From Paramecium tetraurelia (Eukaryota; Ciliophora; Oligohymenophorea; Peniculida; Parameciidae): 64,000 nt of DNA. Below are positions 12,901 through 22,871 of this stretch, one piece after another. The position numbers were made by a program, and so were the translations under genes. Each line of letters starts with the position of its first letter. Position 1 is the first letter of the stretch. The stretch is taken from assembly GCF_000165425.1 (NCBI RefSeq), contig NW_001799166.1:126459-190458 (forward strand). The letters run 5' to 3'. A model generated the notes under the pieces. That model had not been told where the DNA came from. It was given only the letters and a program-made list of their open reading frames with translations, and did not search any database.

Positions 12901-15013
12901 ATAGACTATGTTCATTCTATATACCAATTGGTAAAATATATTCAACATTAGAGAATTATTTTGTATCGTCAGAGTGTATTTAGAAAAACCGTAAAGCATT
13001 TTCCGACCTACGCTAAATAGACAACGTTTAGTTGTCCTCCAAGGTTATGTTTAAATAAACAACCTTTTTAGTAAAAAAAGTTGACCTTATGTTAGAGTCC
13101 ATGTTAATTAATTATTCATCAGGCATTGATGTTAGAGCTTTATATTTAAAGGCCTCAATGAAATTGTTTAAGATTTCTGCTTGATAGAATGTTAAAATTG
13201 ATTAAATTTTTCTACTTGGGAATGACTAGTATCTCTGAAATAGTTTGTTCTCCACTTTTAATTACAAATTGCTGATATCTTTTGCTAAATTGAAAATCTT
13301 ATCCGAATCTAGAATTTTCTTATTTGTAAACTAGGAAAGGAATTTAATTTTTTCATTTATCAACATCAATAGAGTGTTTTTCAAATTCTAATTTCTCTTT
13401 TCATTTTTTAAAAACAATTCAACCCCAAGTTAAACATCATTAATTTAGGTTTTCATCTTATTATTTTCAAAGAACCTCACTTAAATTTCAGCTTTTATTT
13501 AGTTTTTTAACAATAGGGCACGTGAAGTTTCAATCTAAGAAAGCTAATGCTTACCTTAAATTAATAACTTACTCCTCTATTAATTATTTTTCCTCGCAAT
13601 ATCATTAACATCATCAGAATTAGATTTTATAGATTTGCTAGATATGGTTTGATGATGCATTTATCTACTTGAACTATCTTACCCTTTGCTATAATTTTCA
13701 CTATCAATCAAGAAGCCTTTACTTTTTGATTAGTTTAAAAAAGAATTCAATAGGTTATTGATTTAATTTAAGGCTAGATTTGTTAAGCCATATTTATAGA
13801 GTAAAGCGATATAATGTAAGTCATAGCCTTTATTCTTTTAAATAACCTTGGCATATTGTTTCATTTTCTTAGTCACAAATTATTCCATGCTTTATGGAGA
13901 TAAAAAATTAGTATCATAGTTAGAAAAATGAGCTAATTCTTCAACTTACTCTTATTATTTAACTAAACCATTAGTAATCACAGCATTGAGAATTCTCTTT
14001 TGAGTTTAATTAAAATGTTCATTAATTAATTTTGTGAAGAAATATTTCAAAGGAAGTTGCTATTTAATTGACATAATGTTATTACAGAGTACTTTTTCTT
14101 GGTATGTATAAATTTCTATTAAAACCTTTGATACAACTAAAAATAACAATAATATAATCGAGTTAGCATTTTAACTGAAATTACTTTCGTTTATATTATA
14201 TATAAGATATAATATTGATTATGTTAAACCAAATGATGATATAATTAGAATTAAATTGATTATGGTATTGTTTGTGTACTAAAACTAAAAAATTTATAAT
14301 ATCTTGATTAATGAAATTGTTATTATTAAGATACATTATAAAATCTAAGCATTATACGATTCAGCGATAACACCATATACTATAATTTATAATGTGAAAA
14401 GAATTAATTAAACATAATCTAAAAATGTTTAATTTAATTTTTGAAATCTATCTTTTTTTAAATCTATTGTTTCTTTGCATAATATGGATAAAATAATTCC
14501 GAATAGAAATAAAAGTCCAAAAGTCAAGCAAATGAAAAATATATTAGTGTAATTTGCGGCATTTGGCGTATCTATATTAATTAATAGAGAATCCACGCAA
14601 AATATTGAAAAAGGAACAAACATTGTGATTATAAATATCTGGCAATAAATTGAACTCAATGCAAAAAATAGTTTTAGCAAAGTATATTGAAAAACTTATT
14701 GCTTATGTTTAATAGTAATTAGTAAAACTATTGGCATCACAAATAAAAGTAATTGTGTCATTAATGCAATCAAGTAAAATGTTTAAGACTTCCCAAATTA
14801 AAAGTAAGTCAACTAATCTATTCTTGTAAAATAAATAGCAAAAGCTTAAAAATTAATAGATTTGTCATAAAATCCTATTTAGTGAGACTTGATATTAGGT
14901 ACCCATAGAAAAGTTAAGTATTGAATTTCTCCCAATATGATAACAATATATTATTAATACTCCTTGCAACTTGAAAAATAATATAACTAAAGTATCCTTT
15001 CATAAAATATCAT
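9953..15013 (-). CDS. Very large multi-pass membrane protein, TmcB-like family, copy 2
   Basis: An uninterrupted frame of 1,687 codons runs from ATG at 15013 (MIFYERILQLYYFSSCKEYQ) to TGA at 9953-9955, with no intron needed. Residues 1-330 contain about seven hydrophobic helices, including GEIQYLTFLWVPNIKSH and TQLLLFVMPIVLLIT. A long soluble, Ser- and Gln-rich helical middle follows. Near the end are two further helices and FYLLPKLQKELLLVRRF, then ILLIPTSVLFLDDQFDRHVR. This order matches the gene at 363-5358, so the two are diverged paralogs about 4.6 kb apart. The family is annotated in ciliates as TmcB-like. Its role is unknown, and sensing or channel functions are only guesses. A plain ORF search under the standard code would miss the first 300 residues. 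Confidence 0.75.
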
Positions 15014-15230
15014 CTTTATATTTATACTCTTAGTTTAGCTTTCTTTCGTAATCATCTGCTCCAATAATTTGAATTTTTCTTAGTCTTTAATAATAATAAA
15101 AAAAAGAGCACTTAAAATTGGATAAATCAATTTAAGATAGGTTTCAACCTTCTCAAAGGTAATACTAACTTCACATTTAATATTAATATCAAGATGATTC
15201 AATAATAAAAGCAATATATATATAGATTAA

Positions 15231-15530
15231 TCACTTTTTCATTCTTTTATTCATAATTCCTTATATTTTATCCTATAAGGAAGGAGCAGGGCTTTTTGCT
15301 TGCCTTTCTGGAACTCTATCCGTCTCTGTGTTGTTTTATTTCAGTTTAGTGAGATCAGCATTTATTTTATTTACATACATCAATGTTTTGATTTGTTTGA
15401 GGATGTCACTTAATTATTAGGATGTTTATTGAAAAGATTCCAGAATCTAGTCATCATTCTTCGAGATATTATGTAATTCAACTAAGTGTTTATCAATTTG
15501 AATAAGTCCTTGAGTATATTGTTATTACAT
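15231..15530 (-). CDS. Small coiled-coil protein, 99 aa
   Basis: One frame of exactly 100 codons runs from ATG at 15530 (ATG TAA TAA CAA, read MQQQ) to TGA at 15231-15233. Residues 8-65 form an amphipathic helix (LIQIDKHLVELHN ... LSDILKQIKTLMYVNK). The last 30 residues are basic and proline-containing, ending NKRMKK. The size and single helix recall small subunits of vesicle or organelle-biogenesis complexes, but no diagnostic motif is present. The start is only 41 bp from the divergent start at 15572. Confidence 0.65.
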
Positions 15531-15571
15531 TATAATAAATTATTGAAAATTATCGTTATATTTAATTTTGA

Positions 15572-16919
15572 ATGATCAGAACCAACTCTACTCAAAAAAC
15601 AAAATAGGTAGTGCTTTCAAACGGATAAGTTTAATCACTGAGTCCATTTAATAGTGCAATCAGATTAAGCAGTCATTATTAAGAAGCACCAAGCACACCG
15701 CAGAGATAAATAGTTTCTTAAAATGCATTGAGAGTGATAGTTAATAATCATTAAGCAGAAGTTAGATAATCTAATGCTTTTACACCAAATGGCAAACAAT
15801 AATAAGCAGGAAAGACCTATTAAGAGAATAGATCAGTGATAGTTCAAGATAACACACGAATGCAATAATTAATAAATGATAACATGTACTTATCCTAAGC
15901 ATTGGAACAAACGAAAAATGAATTAAAATAGTATCAACAATCGACACATGAATCTCAATAGTTAGATTTCATTAAGGTGAAAATAGAGAGTCTCGAAAAG
16001 GTGATAGATGATTAAGCTTTGGAAATTGAATAGTGGAAATAGAGATATCAAAAGGTTTGTACACAGGATCCTTAGGATTCGATGCTACAAATGGAATCTT
16101 AGATTATGTTAGTAATTTAAGAGAATGAAAGATTGAACATTTTAGTAAAAAATATTTAGGATTCAACAGACAAAAAGGATTAATTAATTTCACAATAGGA
16201 TTAGGAGATTAAAAAGCTTAAAGAAAAAATTAAAGTATCAGATAAAACAATATAGAGTTAAAAAGAGGGTAAATTTTAATAATTATTTTAATTAGAGATA
16301 AAATAATGGCATGATAACTTTGCAGAATTCGAAAAAAATTCAAAGTAGTAAGTAAGTCATGAATCTGAATTATTGAAAAGCAAAATGAAAATATAAGAAC
16401 TTGAATTTTAATTACATAAAAAGAAGGTCAGTGAGAATAATAATGGATAGAAATTGAGTTAAAGGAAATTTGATGAAAATCCAGAATTAGAGCTAAAATT
16501 AAGATAACTACTAGAAGAGAATAATAAATTGACTCTTTTGATCGAAAGTTTGTAAACTGAAAATACAAAATTAAAATCAACAAAGTAGAGTAGATCAACT
16601 AGTTGTTTTTAGTCAAATAGTCAATTATCTTAAGGAGTTCTCGAATAAATTAAATAAGTAATTGTATATATCGATAGTTTAGGAATTATTTAATTAATAG
16701 TTATTTAGTACTGAAGAGTTTAAGAAACTTAAAGTAATCTATCAACAGAATGAAAATTTGAGAAATCAGTTAGATAATGCTAATGAATAAATTTCAATTT
16801 TGAAAAAAACTCTTTAATATTATGAGGATGAATAAAATGTACCTTCTGATTAGCTCTTCGATGAATTCTTATAAAGCTAAAGTCATTGTTTAAACATGAT
16901 ATAACAATTATAATAATGA
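15572..16919 (+). CDS. Coiled-coil protein, about 430 aa
   Basis: It starts at ATG 15572 (MIRTNSTQKTKQ) and ends at TGA 16917-16919, right after two TAA Gln codons. The first 80 residues are basic, Ser/Thr/Gln-rich and probably disordered. From about residue 95 to the end it is a near-continuous coiled coil with heptad Leu/Ile (LEKVIDDQALEIEQ, IKKLKEKIKVSDKT, LRQLLEENNKLTLLIESL). The intron at 16658-16682 (25 nt, GTAATT...TTTAG) is needed to keep the frame open. A 27-nt GTAAAT...TTAG segment at 16269-16295 may also be an intron, but it is a multiple of three and stop-free. A cytoskeletal or centrosomal role is plausible and unproven. Confidence 0.8.
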
Positions 16920-17007
16920 TTTAACCAATTTAACTCTATTATTATATTATTCTAATTAAAAGTGCTTAGGGTGTGAATTATTATATATTTTTTTATAAAG
17001 AATCCAT

Positions 17008-17346
17008 ATGAATTTTAAAGAAGAACGAATTCTTGAATATCTCAACAATTTACAACTCTAAATTACTGATCCAACCTAGAAATAGCAGGATTACTATGAA
17101 TCAAAAAAGCACAAAATTATTAACTTAGATCATAAACACTGTGACAGCGATCCTTCATCCCCCTTTTCGCTTAGAGAGATACATAGCCCTGTATCTCTCT
17201 TTCATGCTTACAGTGTTTAATCGTGCGATATTAATAGTCATCATAATTATAATCATCACAATAATCAATAGATTCATCATGCTCATCATTCATTCAGATT
17301 GCACTTGAATATACATTCAGGTACTGAAAAGAAAGTAGAAATTTGA
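17008..17346 (+). CDS. Small His-rich protein, 112 aa
   Basis: The ORF of 113 codons runs from ATG at 17008 (MNFKEERILEYLNNLQLQ) to TGA at 17344-17346. The first 35 residues form a charged helix. Residues about 75-105 are rich in His and Asn (SHHNYNHHNN, HHAHHSF) and could bind metal ions. The central part of the ORF is crossed by two nested perfect inverted repeats (17134-17218), which is unusual for coding DNA. Whether the sequence is selected as protein, as RNA structure or both cannot be decided here. No family is recognised. Confidence 0.55.
17134..17218. repeat. Nested inverted repeats (potential cruciform or RNA hairpin)
   Basis: AAACACTGT at 17134-17142 is the exact reverse complement of ACAGTGTTT at 17210-17218. 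Between them, AGAGAGATACA at 17173-17183 is the exact reverse complement of TGTATCTCTCT at 17190-17200 with a six-base loop TAGCCC. The inner stem of 11 bp is stable for DNA this AT-rich. The spacer also contains an unusually C-rich stretch. Confidence 0.85.
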
Positions 17347-17784
17347 TTTCGAATTCGAATGGATTTAACAATGAATAAATTATTTTGTATTATCTTTATA
17401 ATTCAAATTCATCTCTTATCTGCATTCACATCTAAATGAAATATGAATAAAAGAAAACTGGACAACTTATTAGGAGTACACTATTGATGTATATTTTAAA
17501 TATTAAAATATCAAACTTCGTTTATTTTATACTCTTTATAAAAGTGAGAATTATTTATTAATTTATGTATTTTGGCAAGTACAATTCTACATTTAATATT
17601 GCATTATTCATGTATTATAAATATATCCTTTTACAATGCATTTCTAAGTGACTAGGTGGATCTACAATTAGCCATTAGATATAGTCATAATTAATAATAG
17701 AAAATTTAAATTAAAAAAAAGTAAATTATTATTATATTTTATAATTATTTATAAACTATTATTATAAATAAAATATCAAAACTT
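17347..17784. other. Gap with only a possible 22-codon ORF
   Basis: Very AT-rich sequence between the His-rich gene and the gene starting at 17785. The only candidate is a tiny plus-strand ORF at 17371-17439 encoding a hydrophobic, signal-peptide-like 22-mer (MNKLFCIIFIIQIHLLSAF), which may be chance. Nothing else is supported. Confidence 0.4.
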
Positions 17785-18401
17785 ATGTGGGAATATTTAT
17801 TAGCTATTGGTTCTTGCCTTTTGATTCTCATTTTCATTAAATTTTCCTTATTCAGAGTAATTTATTTAATTTAATTAGGTGTTCAAAGAAAAGAAAATAG
17901 AATACTACAGTGACCCTGATGAAATGGCTATTGAATTATATTCAAATATGCTGAAATATGATACAAAACATTAACTTGCTAAAATGATGAATAAGATTTA
18001 TGTATTAATATTAAGAGATGTTTAAATCATACTATATTAATGTAAATTTATTTGCTAAGCAAATAGTTAAATTGGGTTAGAATGATACTACTTTACCAAT
18101 TATTTCAGAGAGATTACGAAATACTTCTAAAGTAATAGCTCTTCTGAAACTCATGTATCCAAATGAGATACCTGAAAAATTTGAAATGATAGGAGAAAAA
18201 ATTTATGAGGTAATTGTTACAATTGAATAGAATTTTACTATATTTAAGATATTAATTTAATGGTGTGAATAAAATTAAATTAAAATGAAAGACTCTAAAA
18301 GAGGTAAGAATAGTTAGTTAGACATTAATTTAATTAATTCAATAAGAGCATATTCGGAATATATTAACAATGAACTTGGAATTTACTTTAAACCAAAGTG
18401 A
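17785..18401 (+). CDS. Membrane-anchored hypothetical protein, 189 aa
   Basis: It starts at ATG 17785. The first 24 residues are one hydrophobic helix (WEYLLAIGSCLLILIFIKF), probably an N-terminal membrane anchor. The rest is soluble and helical, with YYSDPDEMAIELYSNM and LRNTSKVIALLKLMYPNEIP. Introns at 17857-17878 (22 nt) and 18042-18066 (25 nt), both GTA...TAG, are required to keep the frame; the spliced length is 190 codons. The stop is TGA 18399-18401. A 21-nt GTAATT...ATAG segment downstream could be a further in-frame intron. The family is not recognised. Confidence 0.65.
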
Positions 18402-18454
18402 AGGATAATGATTATAAATTATAATATTCAAAATTTTAATGTTGGTTTCCAATA

Positions 18455-19575
18455 TCAATACACTTTATGATTGATAGGTCTAAAGTCAGCGAATTTCTTT
18501 TGTAGATCGGTGATGTCAGATTATTAGATATTTCTATATGATCAAAATTAATTTACCCAAAATTCATATTGTTTTAATCGTTTCTTTTATTGTTTTGGTT
18601 ATTGTGGACCAAGAAGTTTTTTAGGTAACATATGGACTCTTCATTTCTCTTAGTAATTTATTCTAATTGTTCAATCTTCTTGAGTTATTTAGAGCCATAC
18701 TAAATTGTATAAATGTAGTATAACATACTTCTTATTATTATTTGTTCTCATAAATAAATTCCTTAAGTTGATCTTGAATATTTCTATTGGCATCATCCAG
18801 TTAATCTTGTCTCAATTTGATGGTGCTGATTTCTTTTTCAATTTTTTTCATTTTGACTTCCATGTTTCTATAGGAATCACAAGTGTCAGAATTCGAGTTC
18901 TTCTTATTTTGAGTCTTACCTGATAAGATTATTAAAAAGAGAAAATAGAAAAGTTACTTTTAAGAGTCTCAGCCCCACATATGTCATTTGGGGTAGAATC
19001 ATTGGGTTGTTTTTGATTGGTTGGTTTGTTACTATAAGAAGGACCTCTTTTTCGGTCAGGAGTAACATTTTGTTTAAGTGTTTAGCCTTATTAGTATTAC
19101 AGATAATTTGATCCTTGTTTTTTTAAAGTACTTTTGTAAAACTCATTTGACTTTGTGTTGAAGATTTTTTGTAAGTTGCTTCATTTGTAGAGTTGAATGG
19201 TTTTTTGGATTGAAGTTCCTTGGTATTAGATCCAGATTTGACAATCTATTAGATCTGGTTGATTAGAGTAGAACAAGATGATAGATTTTTGAAATTTTCT
19301 TTGTCTTATTATTGAGTGGGTTTCACATTGGACATATTCAAATCTTTGATCATTTGGGAATGCTACTTAGATGATTCAGTCGTTTGTTCAACAGAAGATA
19401 TGAGATCATTTTATTCTGGAATTTGAAACAAAGTAGATCCTAGATTGATTCTTTTGGGATCAATTTTCTATTGTTGGTATTCATCCTCAACTAAGCCAGC
19501 TATCCTCGCACATATAACTTGTTGAAAATCATTATTAGATTATGCTCTTCTATGAATTGTATTATTATAGTTCAT
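18455..19575 (-). CDS. Polar protein with C-terminal coiled coil
   Basis: The start is ATG at 19575 (MNYNNTIHRRAQSN), immediately preceded in frame by TGA, so the start is well fixed. The N-terminal 200 residues are Ser/Thr/Asn/Gln-rich and probably disordered. A coiled coil follows (EVKMKKIEKEISTIKLRQDQ ... LKKIEQLEQITKRNEES), and the protein ends QKKFADFRPINHKVY. Introns that restore frame are 18534-18556 (23 nt, TAG), a 29-nt one near 18686-18714 and a 38-nt one ending CAG near 18920-18957. Between about 19050 and 19150 the best frame changes without a convincing intron, so the model is uncertain there. No known family. Confidence 0.55.
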
Positions 19576-19746
19576 TCAAATTTAAAATGTTAATTATTAA
19601 ATAAATAATAATAAAATTTATTTTCTTACAGCTATTCCTAAAGGTTGATAAAGTGACTTAATTATAATCAAAATTTTGAAAGATTAATACAAATCGAAGT
19701 TAACCTCATTGACAGGAATCAATGGATATCTCTATTTGGCTTGCAT
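19576..19746 (-). CDS. Possible small ORF or upstream exon, 56 aa
   Basis: The open frame runs from ATG at 19746 (MQAKQRYPLIPVNEVNFDLY) to TGA at 19576-19578, directly abutting the ATG of the gene at 18455-19575. Its first 39 residues have good coding composition (SLYQPLGIA), then become AT-driven. A donor-like GTAAGA follows the good part. It may be the true first exon of the downstream gene rather than a separate gene. Evidence is weak either way. Confidence 0.3.
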
Positions 19747-19876
19747 ATCTCAAAAGATATTTTAAGATATTTTAGGTTGTTTTAGTGAATAGAGAGATAG
19801 TCCCCAAGGTGATTAAATAAAAGAGATTTAAATTAATAAATATTGATAGGTTATTTCAGGCTGTTTGATTGTTTTA

Positions 19877-20311
19877 TCAATTTTATATCCTTTCCTCTTT
19901 ATTTATGCAATTTTATTTATTTTATTTTTTTCCATTTTCACATTTTTTGCAATGACATTATTCACCACATGATCTGCCTTTGATAAAACATTCACAATAG
20001 TTAAGTTTGCATTTACTTTTCTTACAGCAACAGCCTTAACCCTTATCACCTGACAATTTTTATTTATAATCATCTTTATACTTATGAATTATCTTCCCAA
20101 TAGCTTTATTTCTTTCGAGATAATCATTTAAACTATTTTTACAACCATTACAACCACATGATTATCCGCAGCATTTTCCATCATGAAAGCATTAACAGTA
20201 TAATTTTAGACATTTCGTTTTTTAACATTAACATCCTTCTTTAGTCTCCTCACTATCATTCCCTTGTATTTATAATTTTGGAGGAACAATAAACATAATC
20301 TTCTTTTTCAT
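19877..20311 (-). CDS. Tesmin/TSO1-like CXC-domain protein, 144 aa
   Basis: A single frame of 145 codons starts at ATG 20311 and stops at TGA 19877-19879. Two Cys-rich CXC (CRC) repeats are clear. Residues about 27-58 read C-C-x4-C-x4-YCQCFHDGKCCGQSCGCNGC. Residues about 98-132 read CCCKKSKCKLNYCECFIKG then CGEQCHCKKC. They are joined by a helical linker (DYLERNKAIGKIIHKY). Such paired repeats bind zinc and the CHR-type DNA element (TTTGAA/TTYGAA) in LIN54/MuvB and TSO1 proteins, which regulate cell-cycle and germ-line genes. At 144 residues this is almost only the DNA-binding part, much shorter than LIN54, so it may act as a minimal DNA-binding factor. Confidence 0.88.
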
Positions 20312-20369
20312 TAAGGATGTTATTAGATATAAATTACCAAAAATTTGATTATTTTATTAATAAAATAAA

Positions 20370-20984
20370 ATGACAAGTTATGTACCGGTGTACAATTCAG
20401 ATGAAGGTTCTACTAATTAACCTAAAATTATCAAATAGTTAGACATTTATGATAAACTTGAATAATGGGGGGAATGGCTATGGCTGAAATTTTAGGCTTT
20501 GCTCTGGATTTCAGCAGCGGTGTCTATAATTTATTATTCAAACTTTTTTAAATAATTGTTTCATAATGAAAATATCAATGAGTAATCAAAACAATCAAAT
20601 TAGACTTTTTTTTACATAAGCATTATTATTTATTGGCATGAGCATTAGTTTATCATTATATGTTGCATTTTATTTACCATTTATAAAGGGTGTAACTGAG
20701 AACATCGAAAAATACAACCCAAAAGCAATATAATTGGGAGCTTTTGCTGGGTTTATGAGTTTCATAACGTATATAAATGTAATCTCATTTTTAGACTAAC
20801 AATTGCAATTTGGCCTATATTTGGATGGTGGAGTTTTCCTATGTTAATTGCAATGTTTCTGGGTTTCATTAATACAAGCCACTTTTTACCTAATCATTAA
20901 GTAAGCGGTTTGCTTTTTGGAGCTATTTTCATAGGTGCATTTTTCTCACATTACTACATAGATCATGATGGTTTTATGCATTGA
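20370..20984 (+). CDS. TMEM128-like four-helix membrane protein, 188 aa
   Basis: It starts at ATG 20370 (MTSYVPVYNSDEGSTN) and ends at TGA 20982-20984. Introns at 20582-20603 (22 nt) and 20769-20794 (26 nt), both GTA...TAG, give 189 codons. A polar 55-residue N-terminus is followed by four hydrophobic segments: LLWISAAVSIIYYSNF, ALLFIGMSISLSLYVAFYLP, TLTIAIWPIFGWWSFPMLIA and SGLLFGAIFIGAFFSHYY. The pattern WPIFGWW...MFLGFINTSHFLP resembles the TMEM128 family of small endomembrane proteins of unknown role. The family call is by eye. Confidence 0.7.
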
Positions 20985-21010
20985 GTATAATTTTAAATAT
21001 ATAATCAAAA

Positions 21011-22632
21011 TCACATTTGTGTTGAACTTTAATCAGATTGATGACTTTTAATTAATTGTTACACAAAAGTAATTTATTCATCTGTAATTTCTTAGTTTTA
21101 GAGATTATCTTGCAATTAAGAATGTTTTTTCATTATTTTCCTTACGCTTTTCTTCTTTCTCCACCTTTTGATAGGGTATCTAAACTACTCAATCCATAAG
21201 CACAGCGAGGATTTATGATGATGAAGTGAATTGTGGATTAATTTGTTAAATGAAGTCTATAATTATTCTATTAATGTATTTGTTGTGGATTTCTTAAAGA
21301 ATTTCAGTTGTGGTTTCTTTTATAATTTATATTGCATTTAAACACTCTCCTTGAAGACATATTGAGAAGTTTGATTGATTATTTTAATGATTGGGTTAAA
21401 CAACACGATTATGATGATGCTCGTAATCAAAGCAGAGGAAAACATGTATCCAAAGAAGCCAAGTATTGTTCCCAAGAAGATAGATGACATTCCACTTTAG
21501 AAGGTGTCAAACATCTACTTAAATTATTTCTGATACTATGATAATTTGCTCTATCTAAATTAATATCATTAATAATTTACATGATCAAAACCAAACCTTC
21601 ATTTTCCATAATCTTGGCATTTATAAGTTCTTCCTCTGTAGAATTGTGTATCTTTCTGCATAAATAACCAAAATCATTCCAAACCTTTGAATCACAATTG
21701 CTGATAGTATCACGTTTATTTGCTTAATTAATTATTTATTAATAATCTTAATAATCTAAATGTGTTAAATTGTAATCATATATGTAAGAAGTTTCTGAAA
21801 TATTTAATTCGCTAAGCAAAATTCTACCGTCAGGATATATTATAGTGAAACTTACTTCGCTATCTTAATATTTGAATTAAGTGAAGTTTACATGAGATGC
21901 TATCACTCCATCCAATGATCCATCAATATCCAGTAAACTTGTGGTCTATGCAATCATCAACAATTTCCAAGTCCAGTGGATATGAGGCTCACAAAAATAA
22001 GTACGACTTTTATTATTTTTAGACGATTGTTCTAAATGATTGGTGTACCAAATTCGTTTTTGAGGATTGTAATCAAAACCCAAATAAGAGCCTGGCCAAA
22101 CAGTAAAAAAGTGAACATCCTCCGTTGATGCAAACATAATATCAAAATCTTGATCGAGCATTAAAACTGTTTCACTCAAAATACTGCATAGATCTTTAAG
22201 TTTTTAATACATCTCTCCTTGATCATCATTACTGTATACTAGATAACAAAAGGAAGCGCTATAGGCGTATTGATCCATGAAATATTAATCGTTTAAACAC
22301 GGATAAGGTTTTGATAAGTTGGCCTAATGAAATTACTGAGTTAATTGATATAATTTATCCACTCTTAGTATTTGCTGTTAACTTCTAAATAGGGTTTATT
22401 AAACTCTTTAGATGTGATGAGACATTATTGTTTTTGTCCATTTACCAAATTGTTTCTAAAAGGCTTGCTACGATGATGACATTTATTTGTCCGATATATA
22501 AAACAGAAAAGTTAATGTTGACAGAATAATTAATATGATTGCTATCGTGGTAAAGATGAATTGTATCATGCATACTTATGTACGTAGTTACCAATTCCTC
22601 CAAAATCGGCACTTTGTTGTATTAATAATCAT
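21011..22632 (-). CDS. Two-anchor membrane protein with Cache-like extracellular domain, 531 aa
   Basis: It starts at ATG 22632 and ends at TGA 21011-21013. Intron 21555-21580 (26 nt, TAG) restores frame and gives 532 codons. A hydrophobic helix lies near residues 28-47 (IILIILSTLTFLFYI). A large extracytoplasmic domain of about 330 residues follows. It contains GFDYNPQKRIWYTNHL, the Y-x-P-x-x-R-x-WY signature of Cache sensor domains also seen in voltage-gated calcium channel alpha2/delta subunits. A second helix (LGTILGFFGYMF through ITSIIIIVLF) precedes a basic cytoplasmic tail. It may sense small ligands at the cell or ciliary surface. The ligand is unknown and there is no visible output domain. 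Confidence 0.72.
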
Positions 22633-22871
22633 TATTTTAAAAAATGCTTCATTATTTCAAAATTAACTTAGTTTGATACTAAGTATAATTGTAAGGAATA
22701 GATACTTTGTATAAAATTATTGAGTAAAATAAAATTAGTCTGATTATAGGAATAGCATCTTTACTCAGCAAATATAGCATGAAGAATATTTTATAATAAT
22801 ATTTGTAATTCTTATATAAAAATACTTTATATTTACACAACTTTAAATAAGAATAGTGGATACAATAGTTA

